Assembly: GCF_001854865.1 (NCBI RefSeq)
Contig: NZ_MDDW01000028.1
Span: 186,409-193,735, forward strand
DNA: 7,327 bases
Origin: Rhizobium sp. LCM 4573
GTDB taxonomy: Bacteria > Pseudomonadota > Alphaproteobacteria > Rhizobiales > Rhizobiaceae
Direction: 5' to 3'
Shown: in pieces, positions 1 through 6,026 of the stretch
Numbering within the stretch: the stretch's first letter is position 1
How the letters are laid out: every line of letters begins with the position of its first letter
The notes under the pieces: model-generated
The model's database searches: none
What the model was told of the DNA's origin: nothing
The model's input: only the letters and a program-made list of their open reading frames with translations
Program-made: the position numbers and the translations under genes

Positions 1-2250
1 CAGATCAATGCAGGCGATGACGACCCGGCTCCCTCCGCGATCTACAAGGTCGGCACCGTTGCGAATGTACTTCAGCTGCTGAAGCTGCCGGACGGCACCG
101 TGAAGGTTCTGGTCGAAGGCCGCGCGCGCGCCGAGATTGACAGCTACACCGACCGCGAGGAATTCTACGAGGCTCAGGCCAACGTCCTCGTCGAGCCGGA
201 AGACGATCCGGTCGAGATCGAGGCGCTGTCGCGCTCCGTGGTTTCCGAGTTCGAAAACTATGTGAAGCTGAACAAGAAGATTTCGCCCGAGGTCGTAGGT
301 GCCGCGAGCCAGATCGAGGACTATTCGAAGCTGGCCGATACGGTTGCCTCGCACCTCTCGATCAAGATCACCGAAAAGCAGGAAATGCTGGAGACGGTCA
401 GCGTCAAGCTCCGGCTCGAGAAGGCGCTCGGCTTCATGGAAGGCGAGATTTCCGTGCTGCAGGTGGAAAAGCGCATCCGCTCGCGCGTCAAGCGCCAGAT
501 GGAGAAAACCCAGCGCGAATACTATCTCAACGAGCAGATGAAGGCGATCCAGAAGGAGCTTGGCGACGGCGAGGAAGGCCGCGACGAGATGGCCGAACTG
601 GAAGAGCGCATCTCCAAGACAAAGCTTTCGAAGGAAGCCCGCGAGAAAGCGGACGCCGAACTGAAGAAGCTGCGCCAGATGAGCCCGATGTCGGCGGAAG
701 CCACCGTCGTGCGCAACTATCTCGACTGGCTGCTCGGCATTCCATGGGCCAAGCGCTCCAAGATCAAGGCCGACCTCAACAATGCCGAGAAGATCCTCGA
801 GCAGGATCACTTCGGACTGGAAAAGGTCAAGGAACGCATCGTCGAGTACCTGGCAGTCCAGGCGCGCGCGACCAAGATCAAGGGCCCGATCCTTTGCCTC
901 GTCGGCCCTCCGGGCGTCGGCAAGACCTCGCTCGCCCAGTCGATCGCCAAGGCGACCGGCCGCGAATATGTGCGCATGGCGCTCGGCGGCGTTCGTGACG
1001 AAGCCGAGATCCGCGGTCACCGCCGCACCTATATCGGCTCGATGCCCGGCAAGGTCATCCAGTCGATGAAGAAGGCGAAGAAGTCCAACCCGCTCTTCCT
1101 GCTCGACGAGATCGACAAGATGGGCATGGATTTCCGCGGCGATCCGTCCTCGGCACTCCTCGAAGTGCTGGATCCGGCGCAGAACTCGACGTTCATGGAC
1201 CACTACCTGGAGGTCGAATACGATCTTTCGGACGTGATGTTCATCACCACGGCGAACACGCTGAACATCCCGGCTCCGCTGATGGACCGCATGGAGATCA
1301 TCCGGATCGCTGGCTACACGGAAGACGAAAAGCGCGAGATCGCCAAGCGTCACCTTCTGCCGAAGGCGATCAAGGAGCATGCGTTGCAGCCGAACGAGTT
1401 CTCGGTGAGCGACGATGCCCTGATGGCGGTCATCCAGCAGTACACCCGCGAGGCGGGGGTCCGTAACTTCGAGCGCGAATTGATGAAGCTCGCCCGCAAG
1501 GCGGTGACCGAGATCATCAAGGGCAAGACGAAGTCGGTCGAGGTGACGGCTGCGAACATCCATGACTACCTGGGTGTACCGCGCTTCCGTCACGGCGAGG
1601 CCGAACGCGACGACCAGATCGGCGTGGTGACGGGGCTTGCCTGGACGGAAGTCGGCGGCGAGCTGCTCACCATTGAAGGCGTGATGATGCCGGGCAAGGG
1701 CCGCATGACGGTAACCGGCAACCTCAAGGAGGTCATGAAGGAATCGATCTCGGCGGCGGCATCCTATGTCCGCTCCCGCGCGGTTGATTTCGGCATCGAG
1801 CCGCCGCGCTTCGACAAGAGCGACATCCACGTGCACGTTCCGGAAGGGGCGACGCCGAAGGATGGTCCCTCGGCCGGTGTCGCCATGGCAACCGCGATCG
1901 TCTCGATCATGACCGGCATCCCGGTTTCGAAGGATGTCGCCATGACCGGCGAAATCACCCTTCGCGGCCGTGTGCTGCCGATCGGCGGCCTCAAGGAAAA
2001 GCTGCTTGCAGCGCTCCGGGGCGGCATCAAGAAGGTTCTGATCCCGGAAGAGAACGCCAAGGATCTGGCGGAGATTCCGGATAACGTGAAGAACAGCATG
2101 GAGATCATTCCGGTCTCCCGCATGGGCGAAGTCATCCGGCATGCGCTGGTCCGGCAGCCCGAGCCGATCGAATGGGACGGGAGCATCGAGACCCCGGTGA
2201 TCGCAACCGTGGAAGGCGTCGACGACGCCGGAGCGGCTGTCGCCCACTGA
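1..2250 (+). CDS. lon: ATP-dependent protease Lon, 5' end missing
   Basis: Lon is a cytoplasmic homo-oligomeric AAA+ serine protease that unfolds and degrades damaged and short-lived regulatory proteins. The reading frame is open from base 1, so the start lies outside the window; 749 residues are visible and about 55 N-terminal residues are missing compared with typical family length. Counting from base 1, the order is: remainder of the N-terminal substrate-binding domain and helical/coiled-coil linker (to about 270, with charged [13 protein letters not shown] helices near 180-230); AAA+ module with Walker A GPPGVGKT at 302-309 and Walker B LLDEID at 367-372; then the proteolytic domain from about 540. 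The catalytic Ser is residue 624 in PKDGPSAG and the catalytic Lys is residue 667 in GGLKEK. Their 43-residue spacing matches E. coli Ser679/Lys722. No internal stop or frameshift is seen. A strong terminator follows, so it is probably not co-transcribed with hupB. Identification is very secure. Confidence 0.98.
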   Translation, partial: QINAGDDDPAPSAIYKVGTVANVLQLLKLPDGTVKVLVEGRARAEIDSYTDREEFYEAQANVLVEPEDDPVEIEALSRSVVSEFENYVKLNKKISPEVVGAASQIEDYSKLADTVASHLSIKITEKQEMLETVSVKLRLEKALGFMEGEISVLQVEKRIRSRVKRQMEKTQREYYLNEQMKAIQKELGDGEEGRDEMAELEERISKTKLSKEAREKADAELKKLRQMSPMSAEATVVRNYLDWLLGIPWAKRSKIKADLNNAEKILEQDHFGLEKVKERIVEYLAVQARATKIKGPILCLVGPPGVGKTSLAQSIAKATGREYVRMALGGVRDEAEIRGHRRTYIGSMPGKVIQSMKKAKKSNPLFLLDEIDKMGMDFRGDPSSALLEVLDPAQNSTFMDHYLEVEYDLSDVMFITTANTLNIPAPLMDRMEIIRIAGYTEDEKREIAKRHLLPKAIKEHALQPNEFSVSDDALMAVIQQYTREAGVRNFERELMKLARKAVTEIIKGKTKSVEVTAANIHDYLGVPRFRHGEAERDDQIGVVTGLAWTEVGGELLTIEGVMMPGKGRMTVTGNLKEVMKESISAAASYVRSRAVDFGIEPPRFDKSDIHVHVPEGATPKDGPSAGVAMATAIVSIMTGIPVSKDVAMTGEITLRGRVLPIGGLKEKLLAALRGGIKKVLIPEENAKDLAEIPDNVKNSMEIIPVSRMGEVIRHALVRQPEPIEWDGSIETPVIATVEGVDDAGAAVAH

Positions 2251-2289
2251 TTTCGAGCCTTGCCTATGTCAAATCGGCACTAGTCATCG

Positions 2290-2318
2290 AAAAAGCCGGC
2301 TTCAAGCCGGCTTTTTTT
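2290..2318 (+). terminator. Intrinsic terminator after lon
   Basis: An 11-bp perfect stem (2290-2300 with 2306-2316, core AAGCCGGC/GCCGGCTT) encloses the five-base loop TTCAA. Seven T residues (2312-2318) overlap and follow the stem. It begins 40 bases after the lon stop codon and separates lon from hupB. The A-rich left arm would give a T-run on the other strand too, so it could act in both directions. Confidence 0.93.
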
Positions 2319-2371
2319 GTGAAAACTCACCTCTTCCCCCTTGTTTTTCAGGCGATTGCGGAGCTTTTCAG

Positions 2372-2399
2372 TTGCCATGGGCAGCCACGGAACTATTGT
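2372..2399 (+). promoter_or_regulatory. Possible sigma70-type promoter for hupB
   Basis: TTGCCA (2372-2377) and TATTGT (2394-2399) are separated by 16 bases and lie about 50 bases upstream of the hupB start. Each differs from the housekeeping consensus at two positions. A promoter is expected here because a strong terminator isolates hupB from lon, but the boxes are only a pattern match. Confidence 0.35.
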
Positions 2400-2449
2400 C
2401 TGCCCCGATTAAACGAGTCGTTCCAATACCGATTGAAAGGGGTGGAAAC

Positions 2450-2725
2450 ATGAACAAGACCGAGTTGGTATCCGCAGTTGCCGAAAAGGCTGGCCTCTCC
2501 AAGGCCGATGCCGCATCCGCTGTCGACGCCGTATTCGATGCCGTCCAGGCTGAGCTGAAGAAGGGTGGCGACATTCGCCTTGCCGGTTTCGGCAGCTTCT
2601 CCGTTTCCCGTCGCGAAGCATCGAAGGGCCGCAATCCCTCGACCGGTGCCGAAGTCGACATCCCGGCCCGCAACGTGCCGAAGTTCTCGGCTGGCAAGGG
2701 TCTGAAGGACGCCGTCAACAGCTGA
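2450..2725 (+). CDS. hupB: HU-type nucleoid DNA-binding protein
   Basis: The product is a 91-residue histone-like HU protein, a dimeric nucleoid component that bends and compacts DNA with little sequence specificity. Residues 1-40 form the alpha-helical dimerisation region (MNKTELVSAVAEKAGLS). The HU signature starts at GFGSF (46-50) and runs through GRNPSTG (60-66), with the DNA-intercalating Pro at residue 63 at the arm tip, as in E. coli HU. The C-terminal part, PARNVPKFSAGKGLKDAVN (72-90), is characteristic of the family. The ATG at 2450 was chosen over an in-frame ATG at 2372. It begins the conserved HU N-terminus, the length equals the family norm, and a purine-rich ribosome-binding site (AGGGGTGG, 2438-2445) sits just upstream. 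The frame between 2372 and 2450 encodes nothing HU-like. The lon-hupB order is shared with many proteobacteria including E. coli. The product resembles rhizobial HU most. Confidence 0.97.
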   Translation: MNKTELVSAVAEKAGLSKADAASAVDAVFDAVQAELKKGGDIRLAGFGSFSVSRREASKGRNPSTGAEVDIPARNVPKFSAGKGLKDAVNS

Positions 2726-2769
2726 TGCGCCGCCCCTCGAGGGCACGCGGATATCTTTCGAGAATCGAG

Positions 2770-2795
2770 GGCCCGGCTTCACGCCGGGCCTTTTT
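2770..2795 (+). terminator. Intrinsic terminator after hupB
   Basis: An 8-bp all-GC stem (GGCCCGGC 2770-2777 with GCCGGGCC 2783-2790) encloses the loop TTCAC and is followed by five T residues (2791-2795). It lies 44 bases after the hupB stop and makes hupB monocistronic. The stem base can be extended by weak pairs with the T-run. Confidence 0.92.
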
Positions 2796-2832
2796 CGTAA
2801 GCGTTCCATCCAGCCGCGATGAAGCTTGCGGA

Positions 2833-2872
2833 GTGTCATGCGGGCGTCATCGTATTGTCATGCACCTGTCAC
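2833..2872 (+). promoter_or_regulatory. Tandem Pho boxes (four PhoB half-sites)
   Basis: Four heptamers occur in strict 11-bp register: GTGTCAT (2833-2839), GCGTCAT (2844-2850), TTGTCAT (2855-2861) and CTGTCAC (2866-2872), each separated by four bases. The established Pho box is two CTGTCA(T/C) direct repeats with a four-base gap, each pair binding a PhoB dimer. Matches to CTGTCAT are 6, 5, 6 and 6 of 7, and the last fits the alternative C-ending half-site perfectly. The array ends 50 bases before the start codon of the exported phytase-like gene and just after the hupB terminator. That is where PhoB would replace a -35 element. No convincing -10 is visible; TAGCTC (2878-2883) is a weak candidate. 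PhoB binding is inferred. Confidence 0.82.
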
Positions 2873-2922
2873 GCGGCTAGCTCAAAAGCCACCTGTTCGT
2901 TCCATGGACAGGAGGGCTTTCC

Positions 2923-5118
2923 ATGACAATCCGTATTGCCGGCGCCGCGCTGACCGCGGCCCTGTTTGCTTCGGTCGCCGTACCGGCGAGCGCCGAACAG
3001 GTATTCAATCGCATCGCGTCATTTCCGGTGGCATCCAATTTGCCGGCCGACAAGGACAAGGCGTCCACGACCTCGGCGGAAATCATCACTGCCAGCGAGG
3101 ACGGCAACACGCTCGTCTATTCCGATGCTCCGGGCAGCTCGATCGGCTTCGTTGATATCACGGATGCCAAGGCTCCCAAGGCCGGCGGATCGCTCGCCTT
3201 CGACGGCGAACCCAACTCCGTTGCCGTTGCCGGTCCGAAAGTTCTCGTGACCATCGACAAGACGGAAGACATGACGAAGCCGGCCGGTCAGCTTGCCGTG
3301 GTCGATCTTGCCGGCAAAAAACTGGAGAGCGCCTGCGATCTCGGTGGCCAGCCCGATTCTGTCGTCGTCTCGCCCGACAAGACTTTTGCCGCGATCGCCA
3401 TCGAAAACCAGCGCGACGAAGAAGTGAATGACGGCGCAATCCCGCAATTGCCGGCCGGTGAGCTTCTGATCGTATCGCTCGACAATGGCGTCCCGGCTTG
3501 CGACAGCATCAAACATGTCGACCTGACCGGCCTTGCGACCGTGGCACCGGAAGATCCGGAGCCGGAATTCGTCAACATCAATGCGAACGGTGAAATCGCC
3601 GTCACGCTGCAGGAAAACAACCACGTCGTCATCGTCGACAGCAAGACGGCGAAGGTGACCGGTCACTTCACTGCCGGCACCGTCGATCTGGAAGGTGTAG
3701 ACACCAAGACGGATGGCGCGCTGAATTTTACCGGCAAGCTCTCTGGCGTTCCGCGCGAGCCCGACTCGGTCAAGTGGCTCGGCACCGACCGCCTTGTCGT
3801 CGCCAATGAAGGCGACTGGAAGGGCGGATCGCGCGGGTTCACGATCTTCGACCGTAGCGGCAAGGTCCTGTACGACGCGGGAATGTCGCTGGAGCATGAA
3901 ATCGCACGCATCGGCCACTTCCCCGAAAAGCGCGCCAAGAACAAGGGTGTCGAGCCGGAGGGCATGGAAGCGGCGGTCTTTGGCGGCCAGCAGTATTTCT
4001 TCGTGCTCACCGAGCGCGCCTCCATCCTAGCGGTCTACAAGGACACCGGCGGGGAACCTGAACTTGTGCAGCTTCTGCCGTCGGGCATTTCGCCGGAAGG
4101 CGCAGTGGCGATTCCCGGCCGTAATCTGCTTGCCACCGCCAATGAAGCCGATCTCGGCGAAGACGGGGGCGCCCGCGCGCATGTCATGATCTACGAGCTG
4201 GCGGAAGGCGAGAAGGCCTATCCAATGCTCGTATCCAAAGACACCGAAAACGGGCCGCTCGGCTGGGGCGCTCTTTCCGGTCTCGTCGGCGATGCGGAGA
4301 AGGAAGGCATCCTCTATGCAGCCAGCGATTCGGTCTACGGCATGCAGCCGTCGATCTTCACCATCGACGCGACGAAGAAGCCGGCCGAGATCACCAATGT
4401 GCTGCGGGTGACCCGCAACGGCCAGCCGGCCCAGAAGCTGGACATCGAGGGCATTGCGCTCGATGGCAAGGGCGGCTTCTGGCTCGCCTCGGAAGGGGAT
4501 TCGTCCAAGCTCGTCGGCCACGGTCTCTACAACGTCAACGCCAAGGGCGAGATCAAGGCGGAGATCGGCCTGCCGGCCGAACTGCTCGCCGGGGAGACCC
4601 GCTTCGGTTTCGAGGGCGTGACGACGATCGGTTCGGGCGACGACCTGACGCTTTGGATGGCCGTTCAGCGCGAATGGAAGGACGATCCGAAGGGCACCGT
4701 CAAGCTCGTCTCCTACAAGCCGAAGTCCAAGGAATGGGGCGCCGTTCGCTATCCGATCGAGAAGACCGAGGAGGGCTGGGTCGGCCTGTCGGAAATCACC
4801 GCGCAGGGCGACTATGTCTACATCATCGAGCGGGACAACCTGCTCGGCGATGCCGCGAAGCTCAAGAAGCTTTACCGCGTCGCGATCGCCGACCTGAAGC
4901 CGGGCAAGCTCGGCGGCGAGCTGCCGCTCGTCACGAAGGAAGAAGTCCACGACTTCATTCCGGATCTCAAGGCCGCCTCGAACGGCTACGTGGTCGACAA
5001 GCTGGAGGGCTTCACCTTCGACAAGTCCGGCAAGGCCTATGCCGTGACGGACAATGACGGAGTGGACGATTCCTCCGGCGAGACGCTGTTCTTCCAGGTC
5101 AATCTGGCGACGAACTGA
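2923..5118 (+). CDS. Exported phytase-like (esterase-like) beta-propeller protein
   Basis: This 731-residue protein is predicted to be exported. Residues 1-24 are a Sec signal peptide: basic TIR, hydrophobic AGAALTAALFASVAV, then cleavage after ASA. The N-terminal half (about 25-420) resembles choice-of-anchor I beta-propellers, including EPEFVNIN (213-220) and LQENNHVVIVD. The C-terminal half matches the PF13449 'esterase-like activity of phytase' type, with DIEGIALD (507-514), FEGVTT (563-568), KLEGFTF (693-699) and VTDNDGVDD (708-716). Such proteins are often annotated as alkaline phosphatase or phytase-like, but true phytase activity is unproven. No lipobox or membrane anchor is seen, so a soluble periplasmic or secreted protein is likely. 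Only two Cys exist in the protein (138, 193), a probable disulfide. The start is supported by AGGAGGG (2910-2916) six bases before the ATG; the earlier ATG at 2904 is out of frame. Upstream Pho boxes suggest induction by phosphate starvation. It stands alone between two terminators. Confidence 0.88.
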   Translation: MTIRIAGAALTAALFASVAVPASAEQVFNRIASFPVASNLPADKDKASTTSAEIITASEDGNTLVYSDAPGSSIGFVDITDAKAPKAGGSLAFDGEPNSVAVAGPKVLVTIDKTEDMTKPAGQLAVVDLAGKKLESACDLGGQPDSVVVSPDKTFAAIAIENQRDEEVNDGAIPQLPAGELLIVSLDNGVPACDSIKHVDLTGLATVAPEDPEPEFVNINANGEIAVTLQENNHVVIVDSKTAKVTGHFTAGTVDLEGVDTKTDGALNFTGKLSGVPREPDSVKWLGTDRLVVANEGDWKGGSRGFTIFDRSGKVLYDAGMSLEHEIARIGHFPEKRAKNKGVEPEGMEAAVFGGQQYFFVLTERASILAVYKDTGGEPELVQLLPSGISPEGAVAIPGRNLLATANEADLGEDGGARAHVMIYELAEGEKAYPMLVSKDTENGPLGWGALSGLVGDAEKEGILYAASDSVYGMQPSIFTIDATKKPAEITNVLRVTRNGQPAQKLDIEGIALDGKGGFWLASEGDSSKLVGHGLYNVNAKGEIKAEIGLPAELLAGETRFGFEGVTTIGSGDDLTLWMAVQREWKDDPKGTVKLVSYKPKSKEWGAVRYPIEKTEEGWVGLSEITAQGDYVYIIERDNLLGDAAKLKKLYRVAIADLKPGKLGGELPLVTKEEVHDFIPDLKAASNGYVVDKLEGFTFDKSGKAYAVTDNDGVDDSSGETLFFQVNLATN

Positions 5119-5139
5119 GGCCCGCAACACGAAAAACGG

Positions 5140-5170
5140 AAAGGCCGGGCATCGCCCGGCCTTTTTTTTT
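5140..5170 (+). terminator. Intrinsic terminator after the phytase-like gene
   Basis: An 11-bp perfect stem (AAAGGCCGGGC 5140-5150 with GCCCGGCCTTT 5154-5164) closes on the three-base loop ATC. A run of nine T residues (5162-5170) follows. It fills most of the 73-base gap between two convergent genes. The A-rich sequence at 5132-5142 would give an imperfect T-rich tail on the minus strand, so it may also end transcription of the cupin gene. Confidence 0.95.
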
Positions 5171-5191
5171 GCATTTGGTGATCCCGCAGTC

Positions 5192-5638
5192 TCATGACGA
5201 GACGGCATCGGGCTCGATGGTGCGGGCCCGCACCAGAGCCATATCCTTTGCGCCTGCATAGAACACGATGAGCTCGACCGGCATTGCGCCGGTGACGCCC
5301 CGATGTACCGTTTCCACCACTTCGAGAAATCCCTGGCCTTTGCCGAACATCTTCTTCTCGCCGGTTGGCTTCTCGATGGTGATTTCACCTTCAAGCACGT
5401 AAGCCGCACAGGGCATCGGATGATCGTGCCAGGGGAGCTCCGTGTTGGGCGGAACCGTTATTTTCAGGAGAGACAGTTCCGGCATGCCGTCGGGATAGGA
5501 GTTGCAGACAGTCCCGTCCCACGACGTGCCGCTCTGGAACAGGGTTTCCGATCGCAGTGAGATCGGCCGGTTGGCATCGAGCATATAGGGTGAAAGTCGT
5601 ATCGGTTTGGAATGCGCGATCTGTATACTCGTGACCAT
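5192..5638 (-). CDS. Small single-domain cupin protein
   Basis: A 148-residue soluble cytoplasmic protein with one cupin beta-barrel. Cupin motif 1 is visible as PWHDHPMPCAAYVLEGEI (69-86), giving metal ligands His71 and His73. Motif 2 is GKGQGFLEVVETVHRG (99-114), giving His112. The Glu usually found four residues after the HxH pair is Cys77 here, so the metal site would be three His, perhaps with a Cys. There is no signal peptide or second domain, and the substrate is unknown: cupins of this size serve as isomerases, dioxygenases or ligand-binding proteins. Two adjacent in-frame ATGs exist (5641 and 5638). I chose 5638 because GGAGG (5649-5645 on the minus strand) lies six bases before it and only three before the other. 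It converges with the phytase-like gene and diverges from the exonuclease gene. No co-transcribed partner is in the window. Confidence 0.88.
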   Translation of the reverse strand: MVTSIQIAHSKPIRLSPYMLDANRPISLRSETLFQSGTSWDGTVCNSYPDGMPELSLLKITVPPNTELPWHDHPMPCAAYVLEGEITIEKPTGEKKMFGKGQGFLEVVETVHRGVTGAMPVELIVFYAGAKDMALVRARTIEPDAVSS

Positions 5639-5830
5639 CATAGGCCTCCGTTTGTCGGGTCAACAGTCATTCCTTGGGGGTGCCGGCCTTGGCATTCCTG
5701 AGCCGGGCCTTGCCGGCAAAAGCTTCCCTGTTCGCATCCCCGGCGGAAAACCGGGCGCGTCTCATTCTTTTGTGCTGATTGAATACTGTCGTCTCCGATC
5801 CCTCATGGGTCGGGTTGCAATTATGGTTTT

Positions 5831-5859
5831 ACTTTATCGTAAGTTGCTTTGATTTGCAA
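5831..5859 (-). promoter_or_regulatory. Candidate promoter for the cupin gene
   Basis: On the minus strand TTGCAA (5859-5854) is followed after 17 bases by TAAAGT (5836-5831), four of six matches to the -10 consensus. It would give a leader of nearly 200 bases. The site overlaps the opposing candidate promoter. Pattern match only. Confidence 0.25.
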
Positions 5860-5872
5860 TGCAGCATTTAAT
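5844..5872 (+). promoter_or_regulatory. Candidate promoter for the exonuclease/ATPase operon
   Basis: TTGCTT (5844-5849) and TTTAAT (5867-5872) are separated by 17 bases. The -10 matches the consensus at five of six positions and the site lies in the most AT-rich part of the gap. The leader to the ATG at 6027 would be about 150 bases. Pattern match only, but better than any other plus-strand candidate in the region. Confidence 0.4.
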
Positions 5873-5882
5873 GGTGCAATGC
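5855..5882 (+). repeat. Direct repeat TGCAATGC, 20-bp spacing
   Basis: TGCAATGC occurs at 5855-5862 and again at 5875-5882, exactly 20 bp apart (about two helical turns). A third shorter copy, TGCAAT, is at 5816-5821. The two full copies flank the candidate -10 at 5867-5872, a position that would suit a regulator. No known regulator is assigned. Confidence 0.5.
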
Positions 5883-5943
5883 GAAATCTTCATGAAGGCT
5901 GGAGTGAAAAGACCGAGCGGACGAATGGCTCACGCTATCCACA

Positions 5944-5979
5944 GGCCGATTCGGCCGATGCTTTCTTCATGCCCGGCAT
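5944..5979. repeat. Two short odd-centred palindromes
   Basis: GGCCGA-T-TCGGCC (5944-5956) and ATGCC-C-GGCAT (5969-5979) are both perfect inverted repeats around one unpaired base, with centres 24 bp apart. The first also overlaps a direct repeat of GGCCGAT (5944-5950 and 5953-5959). They lie 48-83 bases upstream of the exonuclease start. They could be operators or leader structure, or chance in GC-rich DNA. Confidence 0.4.
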
Positions 5980-6026
5980 TTGCCTAAAACAAGGGTTCAT
6001 CTCGGCCAACCAATGCAAGCGATTCG

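Larger units (their letters stand above)
5639..6026. other. Divergent intergenic region, no gene seen
   Basis: This 388-base gap separates the minus-strand cupin from the plus-strand exonuclease. Open frames crossing it have no plausible start, ribosome-binding site or protein-like composition. It holds an AT-rich block (about 5815-5880) with candidate promoters on both strands, TGCAAT repeats, and two short odd-centred palindromes nearer the exonuclease. An imperfect GC hairpin (CCCGG 5739-5743 with CCGGG 5751-5755, seven-base loop) lies in the probable cupin leader. No tRNA or recognisable riboswitch was found. Confidence 0.7.

Noticed and set aside
2404..2436. Repeated CCGATT (2405-2410, 2429-2434) and the inverted AACGA-G-TCGTT (2412-2422) in the hupB leader
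   Set aside because: Too short and imperfect to claim an operator without comparative data.
2372..2449. N-terminal extension of HU from an upstream in-frame ATG
   Set aside because: It would add 26 residues not seen in HU proteins. The ATG at 2450 has a good ribosome-binding site and gives the standard 91-residue protein.
3019..3918. 299-codon open frame on the minus strand
   Set aside because: Antisense shadow of the phytase-like gene, with no domain signal and no plausible upstream signals.
4027..5409. 460-codon open frame on the minus strand across the phytase-like gene
   Set aside because: It is antisense to a well-supported gene with signal peptide, ribosome-binding site and family motifs, and it runs through the strong terminator at 5140-5170 into the cupin gene. 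High GC at third positions keeps the opposite frame free of stops, and its composition is Arg/Leu/Gly-rich with no recognisable domain.
5935..5943. DnaA-box-like CTATCCACA, possible origin
   Set aside because: A single nonamer with one mismatch to TTATCCACA, without further boxes or an AT-rich unwinding element next to origin-type genes. Expected by chance.
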